From contig CALNHX010002788.1 in the NCBI GenBank assembly GCA_940337035.1, positions 1 to 64,000 of the forward strand: a stretch of 64,000 nt of DNA. The letters run 5' to 3'. Source of the DNA: Agriotes lineatus. Taxonomy: Eukaryota > Arthropoda > Insecta > Coleoptera > Elateridae. The position numbers and the translations under genes are program-made. The notes beneath the pieces are model-generated. The model had not been told where the DNA came from. It saw only the letters and a program-made list of their open reading frames with translations, and ran no database searches. Shown piece by piece: positions 22,200-32,659 of the stretch (position 1 is the first letter of the stretch; every line of letters starts with the position of its first letter).

Positions 22200-22860
22200 T
22201 GTAAGTAAGCGTTCTCACAAATTCTATCCATGTCATATATCTGTAGAACTTCATCAAGATTTGTACTCCACAGATTTGGATAACAGAATTACTTTTTGCT
22301 AAATTGGAAAACATGGATGATATTTTGATAATCCAAATTTTCTAAATAACGTTCTCTTCACCGCTAACTTTAAGAATAATCACAATAATTTGCATTATTA
22401 TGCTACGGAGAAACCAACTCTCAATTTTTTGGGGAGGCATAGTGGGAAATTACGTCGTAGGGCCGTATTTTTGAAGAATAATATAACGGGTGGATGTTAT
22501 TTTAATTTCTTCCGGAATAACTTATCTCTACTATTGGAAGAAGTTGACCCTCAGACACGTCTGAACTTGTGGTACCAATATGACGGTACACCACCACATT
22601 TTTGTAGAAGGGTGCAGCGGTATTTAAATATATGGATATCGAATCGGTGGATCGGAAGCGGTGGCCCAATGGCTTGACCACCTTGATCACTGGACCTGAC
22701 ACCCTATGCTTATTTTCTCTATGGCTGTGTGATAGAAATGGTCTATTTCGAGGCTCCAACCACAAGAGATGGTATGAAAAAATGAATTCGTAACGTATTC
22801 GATATGCTGCACAGGATCCATAGTGATTGACCTATTGTATACTAAGGTACGGATGTTTAA
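22200..22860 (+). pseudogene. Degenerate mariner/Tc1-type transposase fragment
   Basis: The open part (22,390-22,677) encodes HYYATEKPTLN, an LLLEEVDPQTRLNLWYQYDG stretch, TPPHFCRRVQRYLNI and NRWIGSGGP. Further degraded codons recall the DLTPxDFFLWGY region of a transposase family very common in insects. D of YDGTPPHF is the expected second catalytic residue. Stops at 22,675 and later show it is dead. The 3' flank (22,870-23,150) recurs at 26,960-27,240. Confidence 0.7.
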
Positions 22861-23160
22861 CTTTTTATCACGAATGTAAATTTAGTAGCCGATGCTCGTA
22901 GGGCCAAGGCAAATAAACCACATGAGTGATAAAAAGGAACTCCAGTACCGAGGGGTAGATTATGTTTTTAAAAATCGAGAAATCGTGATATTACAACATT
23001 TTAACCAACTTTTGCAGGTTATGTTGACGTCGGTTGACGTTTATCTGTCGCTCAGCCACCAACAAAAACTCTAACAATGGATTATTTCACTGCCGATTTC
23101 TAGTATTTTAATAACGATTTCGACGTTATTCGTTGCCGATTAAAAAAAATAGTCTTTCAA
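22860..23160 (+). repeat. Dispersed repeat shared with 26,955-27,245
   Basis: The two copies share AAATAAACCAC, TTACAACATTTTAACCAACT, TTGACGTCG and ACTGCCGATTTCT in the same order and orientation. It follows the mariner-like fragment and may be that element's 3' non-coding part. Confidence 0.6.
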
Positions 23161-23904
23161 CTAAATTAGAGTTTTGCCTTCAAGAAAATGGTTTGTTCGA
23201 ACACATTATTTAAGTTACTAGCGTTTTATTTTGTTAATGGTTTACATTAAATTGCCTTATTTCCTCTTCTTATGTTTAAATTAAACTCTTTGGTCTTTGG
23301 TCCTAATTCTATATTCTCGATTGCTAAATACCTCAAAGCCAATTATTTCGAGAGTTTAACAATAAACGTAGCTACGGTTTCCTTAAATTTTGTTTTCCAT
23401 GGCCCAGCAAAGATTTTTATTTGCGAAAATAAAGGTAATCGCAAATTATCTTGAAAAATATTTACTTTTGGTATAGGACATGCTTAATAAAAATTAAAGA
23501 GAATTTAGGCAGCTGTGCAAGGACAAAAACAAATTCTTAAAGATTTAAAAATTTTGAAATTCATCCTGTGTAATAAAATTGATTTTTGTTCGCGTCAGCA
23601 CAGATTTGAGACTTGTAGCTAATAACATACAGTTCTTTTTTTGAGTTCTTAAAAATAAAGTTGCTACAATTTTTAAAAATAGCCCTGTATGTAGCTTTTT
23701 CTTTTTACAAAAAAATTGTAACTTCCAAGCTATTGCTCAGAATTACAAAAGTAAAATATGCACGTGTATTTATTTATAGGTAAGGTCACAGCCGATGATA
23801 TCGTGAAAAAAATATTAAGCATCGCTTCTTCCAAACGAGTCAACCATGGCGGTTCAAAATATTTTTCAAATCTAGAGTACTCTATAAATTCACCACCGTA
23901 TAGT

Positions 23905-25760
23905 TTGTACATCTTTAATAGTAAAGGCATAAGGCAGCTTCGCCAGAAAGTTGGGACACCCTGTATTCATTTTGTAAACTACAATTGCTTTTGTGATTAC
24001 CAATTATTAAATGTAATTATGCACATCAGTTAGTAAATACTGTAAATTAGTTCTATATAAAAAGGAAGTTTCGGTTTCGTTTTTGTAGTAATTTTATAAT
24101 TTTGGGAAAACTCAACAGTAATCTTCTAATTTCTTCATCTTGCCAAGACAAGACAAGGATTTTAATCTGTTGGTCTGGTTCCAATACATATTTGAAAAAT
24201 AATCAAAATGGTTATTAAAAAGTGATAAAAAAAATGTTATTCTTTTCACATCACCTCTGCATGCCAGTAGTTAATCTTTATGACTTTCTGAAATCAATTT
24301 GTGTGATACATAAATACACAAAATCGTTTGTTTGCCATCATTTATGAAATCCCTTGAGGGTATGGTACTCGTATATGATAAACAAACATGAATACATTGA
24401 ATACTTTCTAAATAAAGTTTTTTGTAGTACCAACATATATTAGTAAAGTATAATTATATTATAAGTATTCTTTTATCGATGTTTTTTTCAAATAAATATA
24501 TTTCAAAATAGTTTCTTATGGTATCTATCTAGCAGATTGCTTAAATACATTTCAGTTTTAACATTGATACTCAATACTCCACTGGCAAAATAAATTTAAA
24601 TTTGATATTCACCATGTAAATAACAATATTTTTGTCAGACATTGAAGCTGCTGACCTTTGACATTTCTAAGAGGTCATTTGGTATCTCTTGAAGCTTGAT
24701 AAGCATTAAACATTGGAAACGAATTCCAAGAAATGTTTTGCTTGGCATGAAGATGCGACTTTGATTATTGGTTGTTAAAATTAATCGTTTATAGCTTCAA
24801 ACTCAGAAATTACCTTTACATTCCGAACAGGTTTCAAGCTAATTATCATTAGTCACAACGGCGTAATTAGAAACTTGGTTTGTAAAAGTACCTATATGAT
24901 TATGTTGCCTGGTCTTTCTAACGTGTTATTAGAACAGAATTTTATTGTATTTTTCAAATTATCAACTGCACATTTTCCGACATTTTCAAAATACAAAACT
25001 GTTATAATTTTAGGTCACGAGATCACGACAGCCGTAAAACGTATATGAGATAAATATGAATTCACAATCAAAGTAATAGCTTCAATATATTACACCTGAA
25101 CTATGGACTTACCGGAACTAATCGCGATCACCTGAGAAAGATTGTTCTCGAGGACACTGTTTTTCTATGCGACAACTTGCACTTAGGCCCAAAATGTGAT
25201 GCAGACTTACACTTCAGTGTTCTTGCGTTCGCACTCGATAGTAAACCAAGCACTGTTGGGTCAAGACAAGAATCAAGAATCAGTAGCAGTCGCTGAGATA
25301 CCCAAACATGTTTTACCTTGCGGGACTCGATGTCGTGTTATCGCGAAATTACAGTCGACGGGATTTCCGTTAGTTTCCTTAGTGAATCCCAGCGCCGTTC
25401 AAAATGTTCAGAGGACAACGGTCACCGGATGGTTTGCTAGGAATTTGGCGTTTGCAGAATGTAATGGGTATCCGCGCAGCCGTCAGAGAAGGAAATTGCA
25501 GGCTTATTTTCAATAATTAGATATATGACTGGGGATTTTTGAAAATCTAGTGGGATTTTTTTGGATTCTTGGGGAAAGGGAAAAATGATTCTGTGCGTCA
25601 GGTCGTGCTCCATGATTAAAGTATTGCAAATACTTAATCGAATCAGCAAAGGTTGCCCACGTCTATTTAGATAGTGGATAAAATACAATGTACATATAAA
25701 GCTGCGGCAGATTTAATATGACAAAGTTTTAAATATTAACTGAGATTGGCAATAACAATA
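23905..25760. repeat. Duplicated block B, copy 1
   Basis: It is colinear with 39,520-41,060. Shared runs include TTTAATAGTAAAGGCATAAG, CACCTGAGAAAGATTGTT, CGCGAAATTACAGTCGACGG and AATGTTCAGAGGACAACGGT. No gene was recognised; an open frame at 25,196-25,516 is only partly preserved in the second copy. It may be non-coding sequence carried along with the DUF4789 duplication. Confidence 0.7.
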
Positions 25761-26139
25761 GGATCAAAGATCTTAATTTCATATGTAATTTTAAGAATTA
25801 ATTACAGACTTTTAGACAGTTGGATATACCCTCAGCTGCAGAAAAATGGGCTACCTATAACGCATATTTTTAAATTTTGTGATAAGTGCAATATTTTGTT
25901 TTTTTAGACTGACCAGTTTATTTCACAGTAAAACATCAATAGTTTTTAGTTTAACTATTAGAACAATGATGCTACTATCACAAAAACCTAAAAAATAAAT
26001 GGCTTGCTTTATTGCAGCTGAATGTATTCTCTAATTTTAAAAGTAATTTTATAATTCTCGTTTCGTTGCATACTCACTTTGAGTTGAAAAAAAGGTTAAC
26101 GGCTGGGAATTTGAATTCGAACTTTTTCTTTATCTTCTT

Positions 26140-26330
26140 TTTGCATCATAGGATTGCTCTTGTTCTTTCTCACTATTACAGTGACTCCTTCCATCTTCTA
26201 GTTGGTCTTCTAGGGGACCGTTTTCCTAATCTGTCTGTGGTACCCGATTATCCGATCTTCATTCATTGTTTGAATATAGTTGCTCCATTCTTGTCTTCTT
26301 ATTGAAATCCACTGGTTTATTGGTTGTATG
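26140..26330. repeat. Partial unit of a ~198-bp tandem repeat, target of the hAT insertion
   Basis: It continues at 30,323-30,620 when the hAT element is removed. Shared phrases are TGACTCCCTCCA, GGGACCGTTTTCCTAAT, ACCCGA and GATCTTCATTCATTGTTTGA. On the minus strand it resembles the basic 3' end of a LINE (RSPRRPTRRWK-like), so the repeat probably derives from LINE tails. Confidence 0.6.
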
Positions 26331-28972
26331 CAGAGCTGGGCAAATTACTTTTAAAAAGTAATTAATTACTAATTACCACTTACCGCCCAATGTAGTAATT
26401 TACATACCAGAGATTCAATTACCCACAGGAAATAGTAATTCAATTACCAATTACTTAGTAATTGTAATTGTACAACATCAATTACTTTTTCAATTACTTT
26501 CAATAAAAATTATTGTCATATAGTTGTATTTAGTAGAATTTTCTTGCAAGTTGCAACTATCATTAGTGTCGTGTGTCGATTCGTAATCGTTATCCAAAAA
26601 TGCTTAATTTTTATGTTTTGTTAACTATAGTAACCTACATACTCTTTCACTCTTGAAGGTTTTTTGATAATTAAATCTTCTAGCTACATGCACCGTTCAC
26701 CAAAACCAAAAGTTTTTTGCTTGTTTTGATGTAAGATGTAAGTAAATAAATAAATTCAAGGATAACAATTATACAGAGTGTCCCAAAAAAAATGGGACAC
26801 CGATTTGGCATAGATTCCTTAGGTTATAATATAGAGATTAAACCTAATATACTTTAGTACAAAGACCCTTCAGTAAGAAGGTATAGGGACTTAGAAGTTC
26901 AAATCTATATATTTTTTTATATTAGTTTCCACATAAGGTAACACTAAAGTTGAGCTTTTTATCACGATTGTGTATTTAGTTGCCGAGGCCCGACAGGCCA
27001 AAGCAAATAAACCACGGAAGGATTGAAATGGAACTTCCAGTGCCCAAAGGTACATTGTTTTTTTAAATCGAGAAATCGCGAAGTTACAACATTTTAACCA
27101 ACTTTTATAGGTTACGTTGACGTCGATTGACGTTTACCTATCGCCCAGCCGCCTACAAAAAGTTGTAAAACAATGGATTACTTCACTGCCGATTTCTCGT
27201 ATTTTATCTGAAGATTTCGACGTTCTTCACTACAAATTAAAAAAAAATTCGAATATGAAGAAATGTCGAATTTAATTTTGGCTAGATTTTGCAATGATAT
27301 TGATCCACTCCCTTTGCATCACTCGCTCGTAAATTAATCGTTGAAAAACTTTCACTTTTCTTAACTTGTAGAACAATCTATTATTAAATACGCTTAACAT
27401 GAGGCTGAATGACGAAAATATGTAACTTAACTAAGTATACAGGGTGGAGCATTGGATTTCTTAAGTGTTTGACAGCAAATTTCTATTTAGATTTTGTAGA
27501 ACAATCCAATTGGCGCAACTTGAGCATTTTTTGTTGGCTCTGTTCGAAAATACTTTTTTACCCCTTTATACGAAAGTGGCATTTTCTGTCGCCTGTTAGA
27601 GGTATAAGGAAAATATACGTTTGGGTCCCTGCTTGGTTTCCAGTTGCAGTGGGAGGGAATATAATACATTGACTGCCGTTGCCATTAGAGACGGGAGACA
27701 ATGTGATTATTATTAATAATAAATCAACTAGCCTCCTGGTTTTCATATTTAAATATTTTTGAATGCAGCTGATTACAAGAGATAGTCTTATCATAAAATG
27801 TAAAAGTGTTGTATGTATAACTCTGGACTAAAACGTCATTTCATCCCTTGCATGATTACAATAAATTGATTAGGTACTGTTCTCGCAAACTCTGAAGAAC
27901 GAAACTACATCTGCGGAAGGGAATGATACATTTTCCGCCCTAGTAATACAAATAGTTATTAAAAATGTATTAGATAACTTCTGAAATTTTAAAACAAAAT
28001 ATCAATTTGGTGTTGATCAGGGACCGTTGAAAGTTGACAGATGACTGATAAACCTAGTTGAAAACGGCTGATTGAAAGAAGAATTCGTACTTTAGATACA
28101 AAAACAAAAGACATTTGCTCAAGCACGTAACAATGAAGTCATTTTTACATTCAAGTGACCTGTATACTATGTGTTCAAAAAGAAATTACATAAGGGTTGA
28201 ATATGGCAATTTTTAAAATTTTCAATCGCGATATCAGCGTATAATATAAACCTATGACAGCAACAACAGTGATTATGTTAATGAATTCTAAAGCTTGCTG
28301 TTGCCAATACTTTATATTCTATGGCCAACCCTTAAGTAATTTCTTTTTGAACACACCGAATAAGAAAATTACTGTGAACGCTGGACAATTAAATTGCTCA
28401 GGTTGTTTTCATATTTTTACTTTAAATTTCAAAATGTTATTAACATCTTTAATAATAACTATTGATTTTAAGTGTAGGGCAATAAAATATCTGAAAATAC
28501 GTAAATTGGGTCAGTATACACTGTTCTTTTAAAAAACTAAATGGAATTTTGTTTAAAATCGCTAAGAAGCCAATATTTGAATGTCTCGTAATTAGCAAGG
28601 GGTTTTTTAATAATAATCGAAGCTAACCTGCTGCAGCAGTTACAAGGCAAGAAAGCGAAAAAGAATGGATAATTTACAAAATGTTCAAGGCAAGAATGCG
28701 GTAAACTTATGCGGCCGCGTTTTAAAATTACCATACGCCATAATGCATTTTTGAGTCAACCAGACATGGGATTTTGCAATTAGGTACATTTTATATATGT
28801 GTTTTCCGCTCTTTAAATGTTGTTATCGGATTTTGTCCGTTTAATGCAATTCCTCACTCAAAAACTTAATTTTCTGGACAACGTCTGTTACACTTGCACG
28901 GATCGTTTAAAACAAGCAAACTGAAATGAATAAATAATCATTATGAACCGATATCGTCTAATGAAGGTATAT

Positions 28973-29105
28973 AATAGTATATTATGGGACAAGTGGTTGA
29001 AATAAAATTTCAACGTTGAGAGTGGTTTTTTTCAACGAGCGAAGCGAGTTGAAAAAGTAACTCGAGACGTTGAAATTTTATCAGCCACGAGTTACATATA
29101 CTATT
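28973..29105. repeat. Variable-arm foldback with GCGAAGC apex, nested in the hAT element
   Basis: The tips AATAGTATATTATG and, reversed, AATAGTATATGTAAC pair, then GTGGTTGAAATAAAATTTCAACG pairs with its inverted copy. A central TTTTTCAAC/GTTGAAAAAG stem encloses GAGCGAAGCGA, which contains GCGAAGC at 29,039-29,045. Confidence 0.8.
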
Positions 29106-29461
29106 TTTTCTACGAATTTTCACTTATTTTAACAAGTTAATGCACTTTAGAAAAAAATAAACATAAAGTGACATTTCTCTTGTCACCAATTGAATGTCAA
29201 ACAGTTTGAAATCCCGGTAGTCCGAGCATTTCAATCTCTAGTGGTTAAAATGCAATTTCAACCACCGGAATCAATGTCAGAATGACTGATTTCAATGTCA
29301 TGAGTAGAAAAAATTATTATTTTACCGTAGGTATTGTTCTGTAATGTACTTACCGCAAATATTCTTATAGCGTCTTACACTTAGCGTCTCTCACAATAAA
29401 TATTAGTGTCACTTTTACAAGCTAGAGATACACGCACTAAAATACTCCTGGACGCGTCATA

Positions 29462-29854
29462 CAAGGTGGCGCACAGCCGACTAATACATTTTAAATCACT
29501 GTTGGAGTAGAGATACTTCTTTTAAAACAACGAAACATGGATTTTATAATAATCAAAAACACCAAATTTTATTTTTTAAATATTACATCAGGCAGGTAGC
29601 CGTGATGGTAATGCTACACGCGGTTGAATAGCAAAATGCCGTTGAAAATAGCGTCTTGTCTGTGGAATGGATTTAGTCTCATAATAAAACCGAACTGTCA
29701 CTGTAAGATGAACTAAGGTCCATTGCTCCATTATAATTACTAAACATTAACTTGAAAACTTACACTAACTGTTGCGAATAGCAAAGTTGTGTTAGCACTG
29801 TCACTTTGACAGAAAACAAAAAACACAATGTATCAGTCGGCTGTGCGCCACCTT
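29462..29854. mobile_element. MITE with 29-bp TIRs and TA target duplication
   Basis: CAAGGTGGCGCACAGCCGAC opens the left repeat, and the same sequence closes the right repeat inverted, with one mismatch further in. TA lies on both sides, pointing to a Tc1/mariner-mobilised non-autonomous element. It is nested in the hAT element. Confidence 0.8.
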
Positions 29855-30322
29855 GTACAAAATGCAGAAGTTGCTGTTATTCGACTCGTCAGAGGAAATA
29901 ATAAATTAGGCTTATATTGCGCGGGGAAACCCTGCAATTTGCTTCATATGTAACATAATAAGATCTTATCTTATTTATGCGTTCTGGAGATTTAGCACCC
30001 TATCGAGGTCAGTAATTCAGTAATTGAAATACCACAAAGTAATTCAATTACCTCGAGTAATTTCAATTACCACAAGTAATTCCAATACCTATAAAGTAAT
30101 TTAAATACTTTAGAGTAATTTAATTACACGAAAGTAATTGAGTAATTGAATGCAGTAATTAATTACTTTTAAAAAGTAATTTTCAAGTACTTTCTAACAA
30201 AGATGGCAATTCCCAATTACAATTACCGCATTTTGAAAAGTAATTCAATTCCAAGGCAAATAAACAAAAAGGAATTTAATTAGTAATTTAATTAAAAAGT
30301 AATTAATTACTGCCCAGCTCTG

Positions 30323-30620
30323 GTTGTATGTTATACTGGTTGCTTATGTCTTCGCTTCGTATTCTATCTATATGTGTGTGACTCCCTCCAATTTCTAGCG
30401 GGTCTTTCAAGGGACCGTTTTCCTAATGGTGATCTGTCTCTTGGTACCCGAACTATCCGATCTTCATTCATTGTTTGAATGTGGTTTCTTTCTTCTTATT
30501 GAAATCCACTGGTTTATAGGGTGTATGTTATACTGGTTCCTTATGTCTTCGCTTCGTATTCAACATATACGTGTGTGACTCCCTCCATCGTCTAACTGGT
30601 CTTCCAATGGACCGGTAAAT
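30323..30620. repeat. ~198-bp tandem repeat, two partial units
   Basis: TTATACTGGTTGCTTATGTC at 30,331 recurs with one difference at 30,529, and the following 90 bp match. See 26,140-26,330 for the part on the other side of the hAT element. Confidence 0.65.
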
Positions 30621-31590
30621 ATAAAAAAGTATTTAAACGTAAATTAGGATTACTAGCAAACGGTCGTAATTTTGCGTGGTTAAACATTTTAAAACGCATT
30701 ATTACCTAATGAAATCTTCTAAACACGTTGCTACTGACGACGTGAACGAATGAAAACATGTTATTAAACAATCGTTTTACAAACTAAAAGTCAATTTTAC
30801 ACACTGTCGTAGATAAATAAATTAGGAACTATTCCATAGCCAAACTAGATGAAAATAATTTCTGATCATACTAATTATATACTTTAGTGCGCCAGGTGTC
30901 TTGGACAGCTTTATAACTTGTGGCATTACTTGCTGCTTCCCTAACTGATTATATTAAGTCATAACTCATAACTAAGTAAAAGAGGATACTTGTTTTATTA
31001 TGTTGTCTTGAATTTGTAATTTACATCTTATGGGCTCTACTTATCGTCATACATTTAGAAGTTTCGTGCCGATAGCTTCATATTGCTACAGCTTTTTTAT
31101 TACAACTATTCAGTATTATATGCGGTACCTTTTTTGAGTATGTAGGTTAAATAGGGGCGAAGCAATTTGGTGGTCAATATATTGAAAATAGTTCACTTTT
31201 TCAGATTTAAAAAACACTGAAAATTTAGATTTTTGGTTTTACTGTGATACAAAATGTCTGTTACTTTAAGTTAATAAAGTACATTTTTCGTTAGGACTTT
31301 TATTTAAAAAAAATGTAAATTTTGATAGAGCAATTCTATTATTTTGAAAATTAGTAACAGCTTAGTAGATTTTTGTAACGTTCTATTGAATACTGTATTT
31401 TTTAAAACTATGTTTTATAAACAAGTGATTGTAAATTTACCCACTAGATCATATTTAGTGGCTATAATGAGCTCAAGTCGACACTAACATTTTGCATCCA
31501 CTCTACTGCTTGGGTCAATTGATTCAATATTGGTATTAGTCGATCACACGTTTATGTGAAGAATGTCACTGCAGATTATTTAAAAGTCTA
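30621..31590. other. Gene-free stretch with dispersed repeat D
   Basis: 30,700-30,815 matches 36,520-36,612 (AATGAAAACATGTTATTAAA and CACTGTCGTAGATAA), and 30,820-30,885 matches 51,300-51,365 (AGGAACTATTCCATAGCC). No gene was recognised. Confidence 0.45.
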
Positions 31591-31599
31591 TATATTTAA

Positions 31600-32260
31600 A
31601 ACACCAACAGGTTTTATTGCCAATTTCGTTTGCATCTCTCTTCTTATTTTTAAATAAAATCTTTTGGCACGTCGATTTGTTATCGCAAGTGCTTTCTTTC
31701 ATTTCACAGTTAATTTTTACGCTTTTGTAATGTGCTTCAGTTCTGTAGTTGTACTTGGTGCTCTCTCTCAGCCGAATGAGATTATATTCAAAAACCAATC
31801 AATCAGAGCGTCGCTAAGGAAGTGAATAAGAGGATGTAAATGTTTATAGGGACAAGCGAGAGTAATACAGCATATTAAAAAAAATTAAATTCACTTTTCT
31901 AAGTATGAGAACCAATCTGAATTTTATAAGAATAAGAATAACTGTTACGTTTTTGAAAAACATTATTCTAAATATGACCATAATAGTTCTCATTGGTAAA
32001 AAAGAAAAATTTAGACCACATAAAGTCTGTTTAAGTCCAAGGAAGAACCAAAAGAATAGGGGGGAATTGATGGTATATATTTTATTTTGCACCAAATACT
32101 GCAGATTTTGAGCGGCGAAGATATATTACCGTGTAGTAACAACATTCCCTTCTTTGGAAGGTTTTAAAACTCATCTGCTGAACATAGTTCCACTTAGCCG
32201 TAACTGTCTTTTGATTTTCTAGCTTAATGCTACGCCTCGTTTAATACTCCACACGCGTGA
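31600..32260 (-). repeat. Duplicated block C, copy 1, with a mariner transposase remnant
   Basis: 31,600-31,890 corresponds to 42,530-42,720 plus 44,998-45,110. Shared runs include AATGAATAAGAGGATGTAA and a CGATTTGT region. 32,100-32,260 matches the mariner-type fragment at 46,680-46,860. The second copy is split by about 2.3 kb of later insertions, including the SINE. Confidence 0.55.
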
Positions 32261-32546
32261 ACAATAAGCACGTTAACACGAGTTGTCTATAAGATTTTTT
32301 TAAAATTTCATTAAATATTTAAATCCGAGTCTATTTTGAATAGAATTTTATTTGCCTTCATTTTAGTCAAGTGCGTTGGTCAGTTTTGGTAACTAAGGAA
32401 ACGTCTATTTAAAATCGTTCATTCCTAAATTAAAAGCAAAGTGCCACTAAAAGCAAAGTGTCACTTTTTTTCACTGAGTGAAAAAAGGTGGCACTTCACG
32501 CACTGAAATTAATTAAAAAAAGCCTACTTTTTAAATAAAATTTTAA

Positions 32547-32658
32547 AATAGTATATTATGATACTAGTGTATAAGTACACCTTTAAAGCACATGCGACGA
32601 GTTTAAAAGCACGACGCGCTAGCGGATACACGCGGATACACGTGTATCATACGCTATT
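32547..32658. repeat. Variable-arm foldback (AATAGTATAT tips)
   Basis: The tips AATAGTATATTATGATAC and, reversed, AATAGCGTATGATAC pair well; the interior is only partly palindromic. A related small hairpin (CACTTTTTTTCACTGAGTG...) lies just upstream at 32,436-32,510. Confidence 0.65.
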
Positions 32659-32659
32659 T

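Larger units (their letters stand above)
20070..23880. mobile_element. Large element with ~550-bp terminal inverted repeats
   Basis: Sequence from about 20,070 to 20,640 recurs inverted at about 23,300-23,880 with roughly 70-75% identity. Shared anchors include TAAGCATGTCCTATA, TTACCTTTATTTT and ATCATCG...TGACCTTACC. The interior holds a patch without recognised homology (20,640-21,900) and a decayed mariner-like transposase (22,200-22,860). It could be one old element or a foldback that received the mariner copy later. It lies between blocks A and B of the first duplication unit. Confidence 0.55.
26331..30322. mobile_element. Non-autonomous hAT element, 4.0 kb, with TAATTAC subterminal arrays
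   Basis: The ends read CAGAGCTGGGCAAATTAC and TAATTACTGCCCAGCTCTG, and an exact 8-bp target duplication GTTGTATG flanks it (26,323-26,330 and 30,323-30,330). Both are hallmarks of hAT transposons. About 200-330 bp at each end are dense in short TAATTAC/GTAATT repeats, the usual transposase-binding arrangement. No hAT transposase was found; the interior holds other repeats (27.0 kb block, a foldback at 28,973, a MITE at 29,462). It would need a transposase supplied from elsewhere. Confidence 0.88.
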
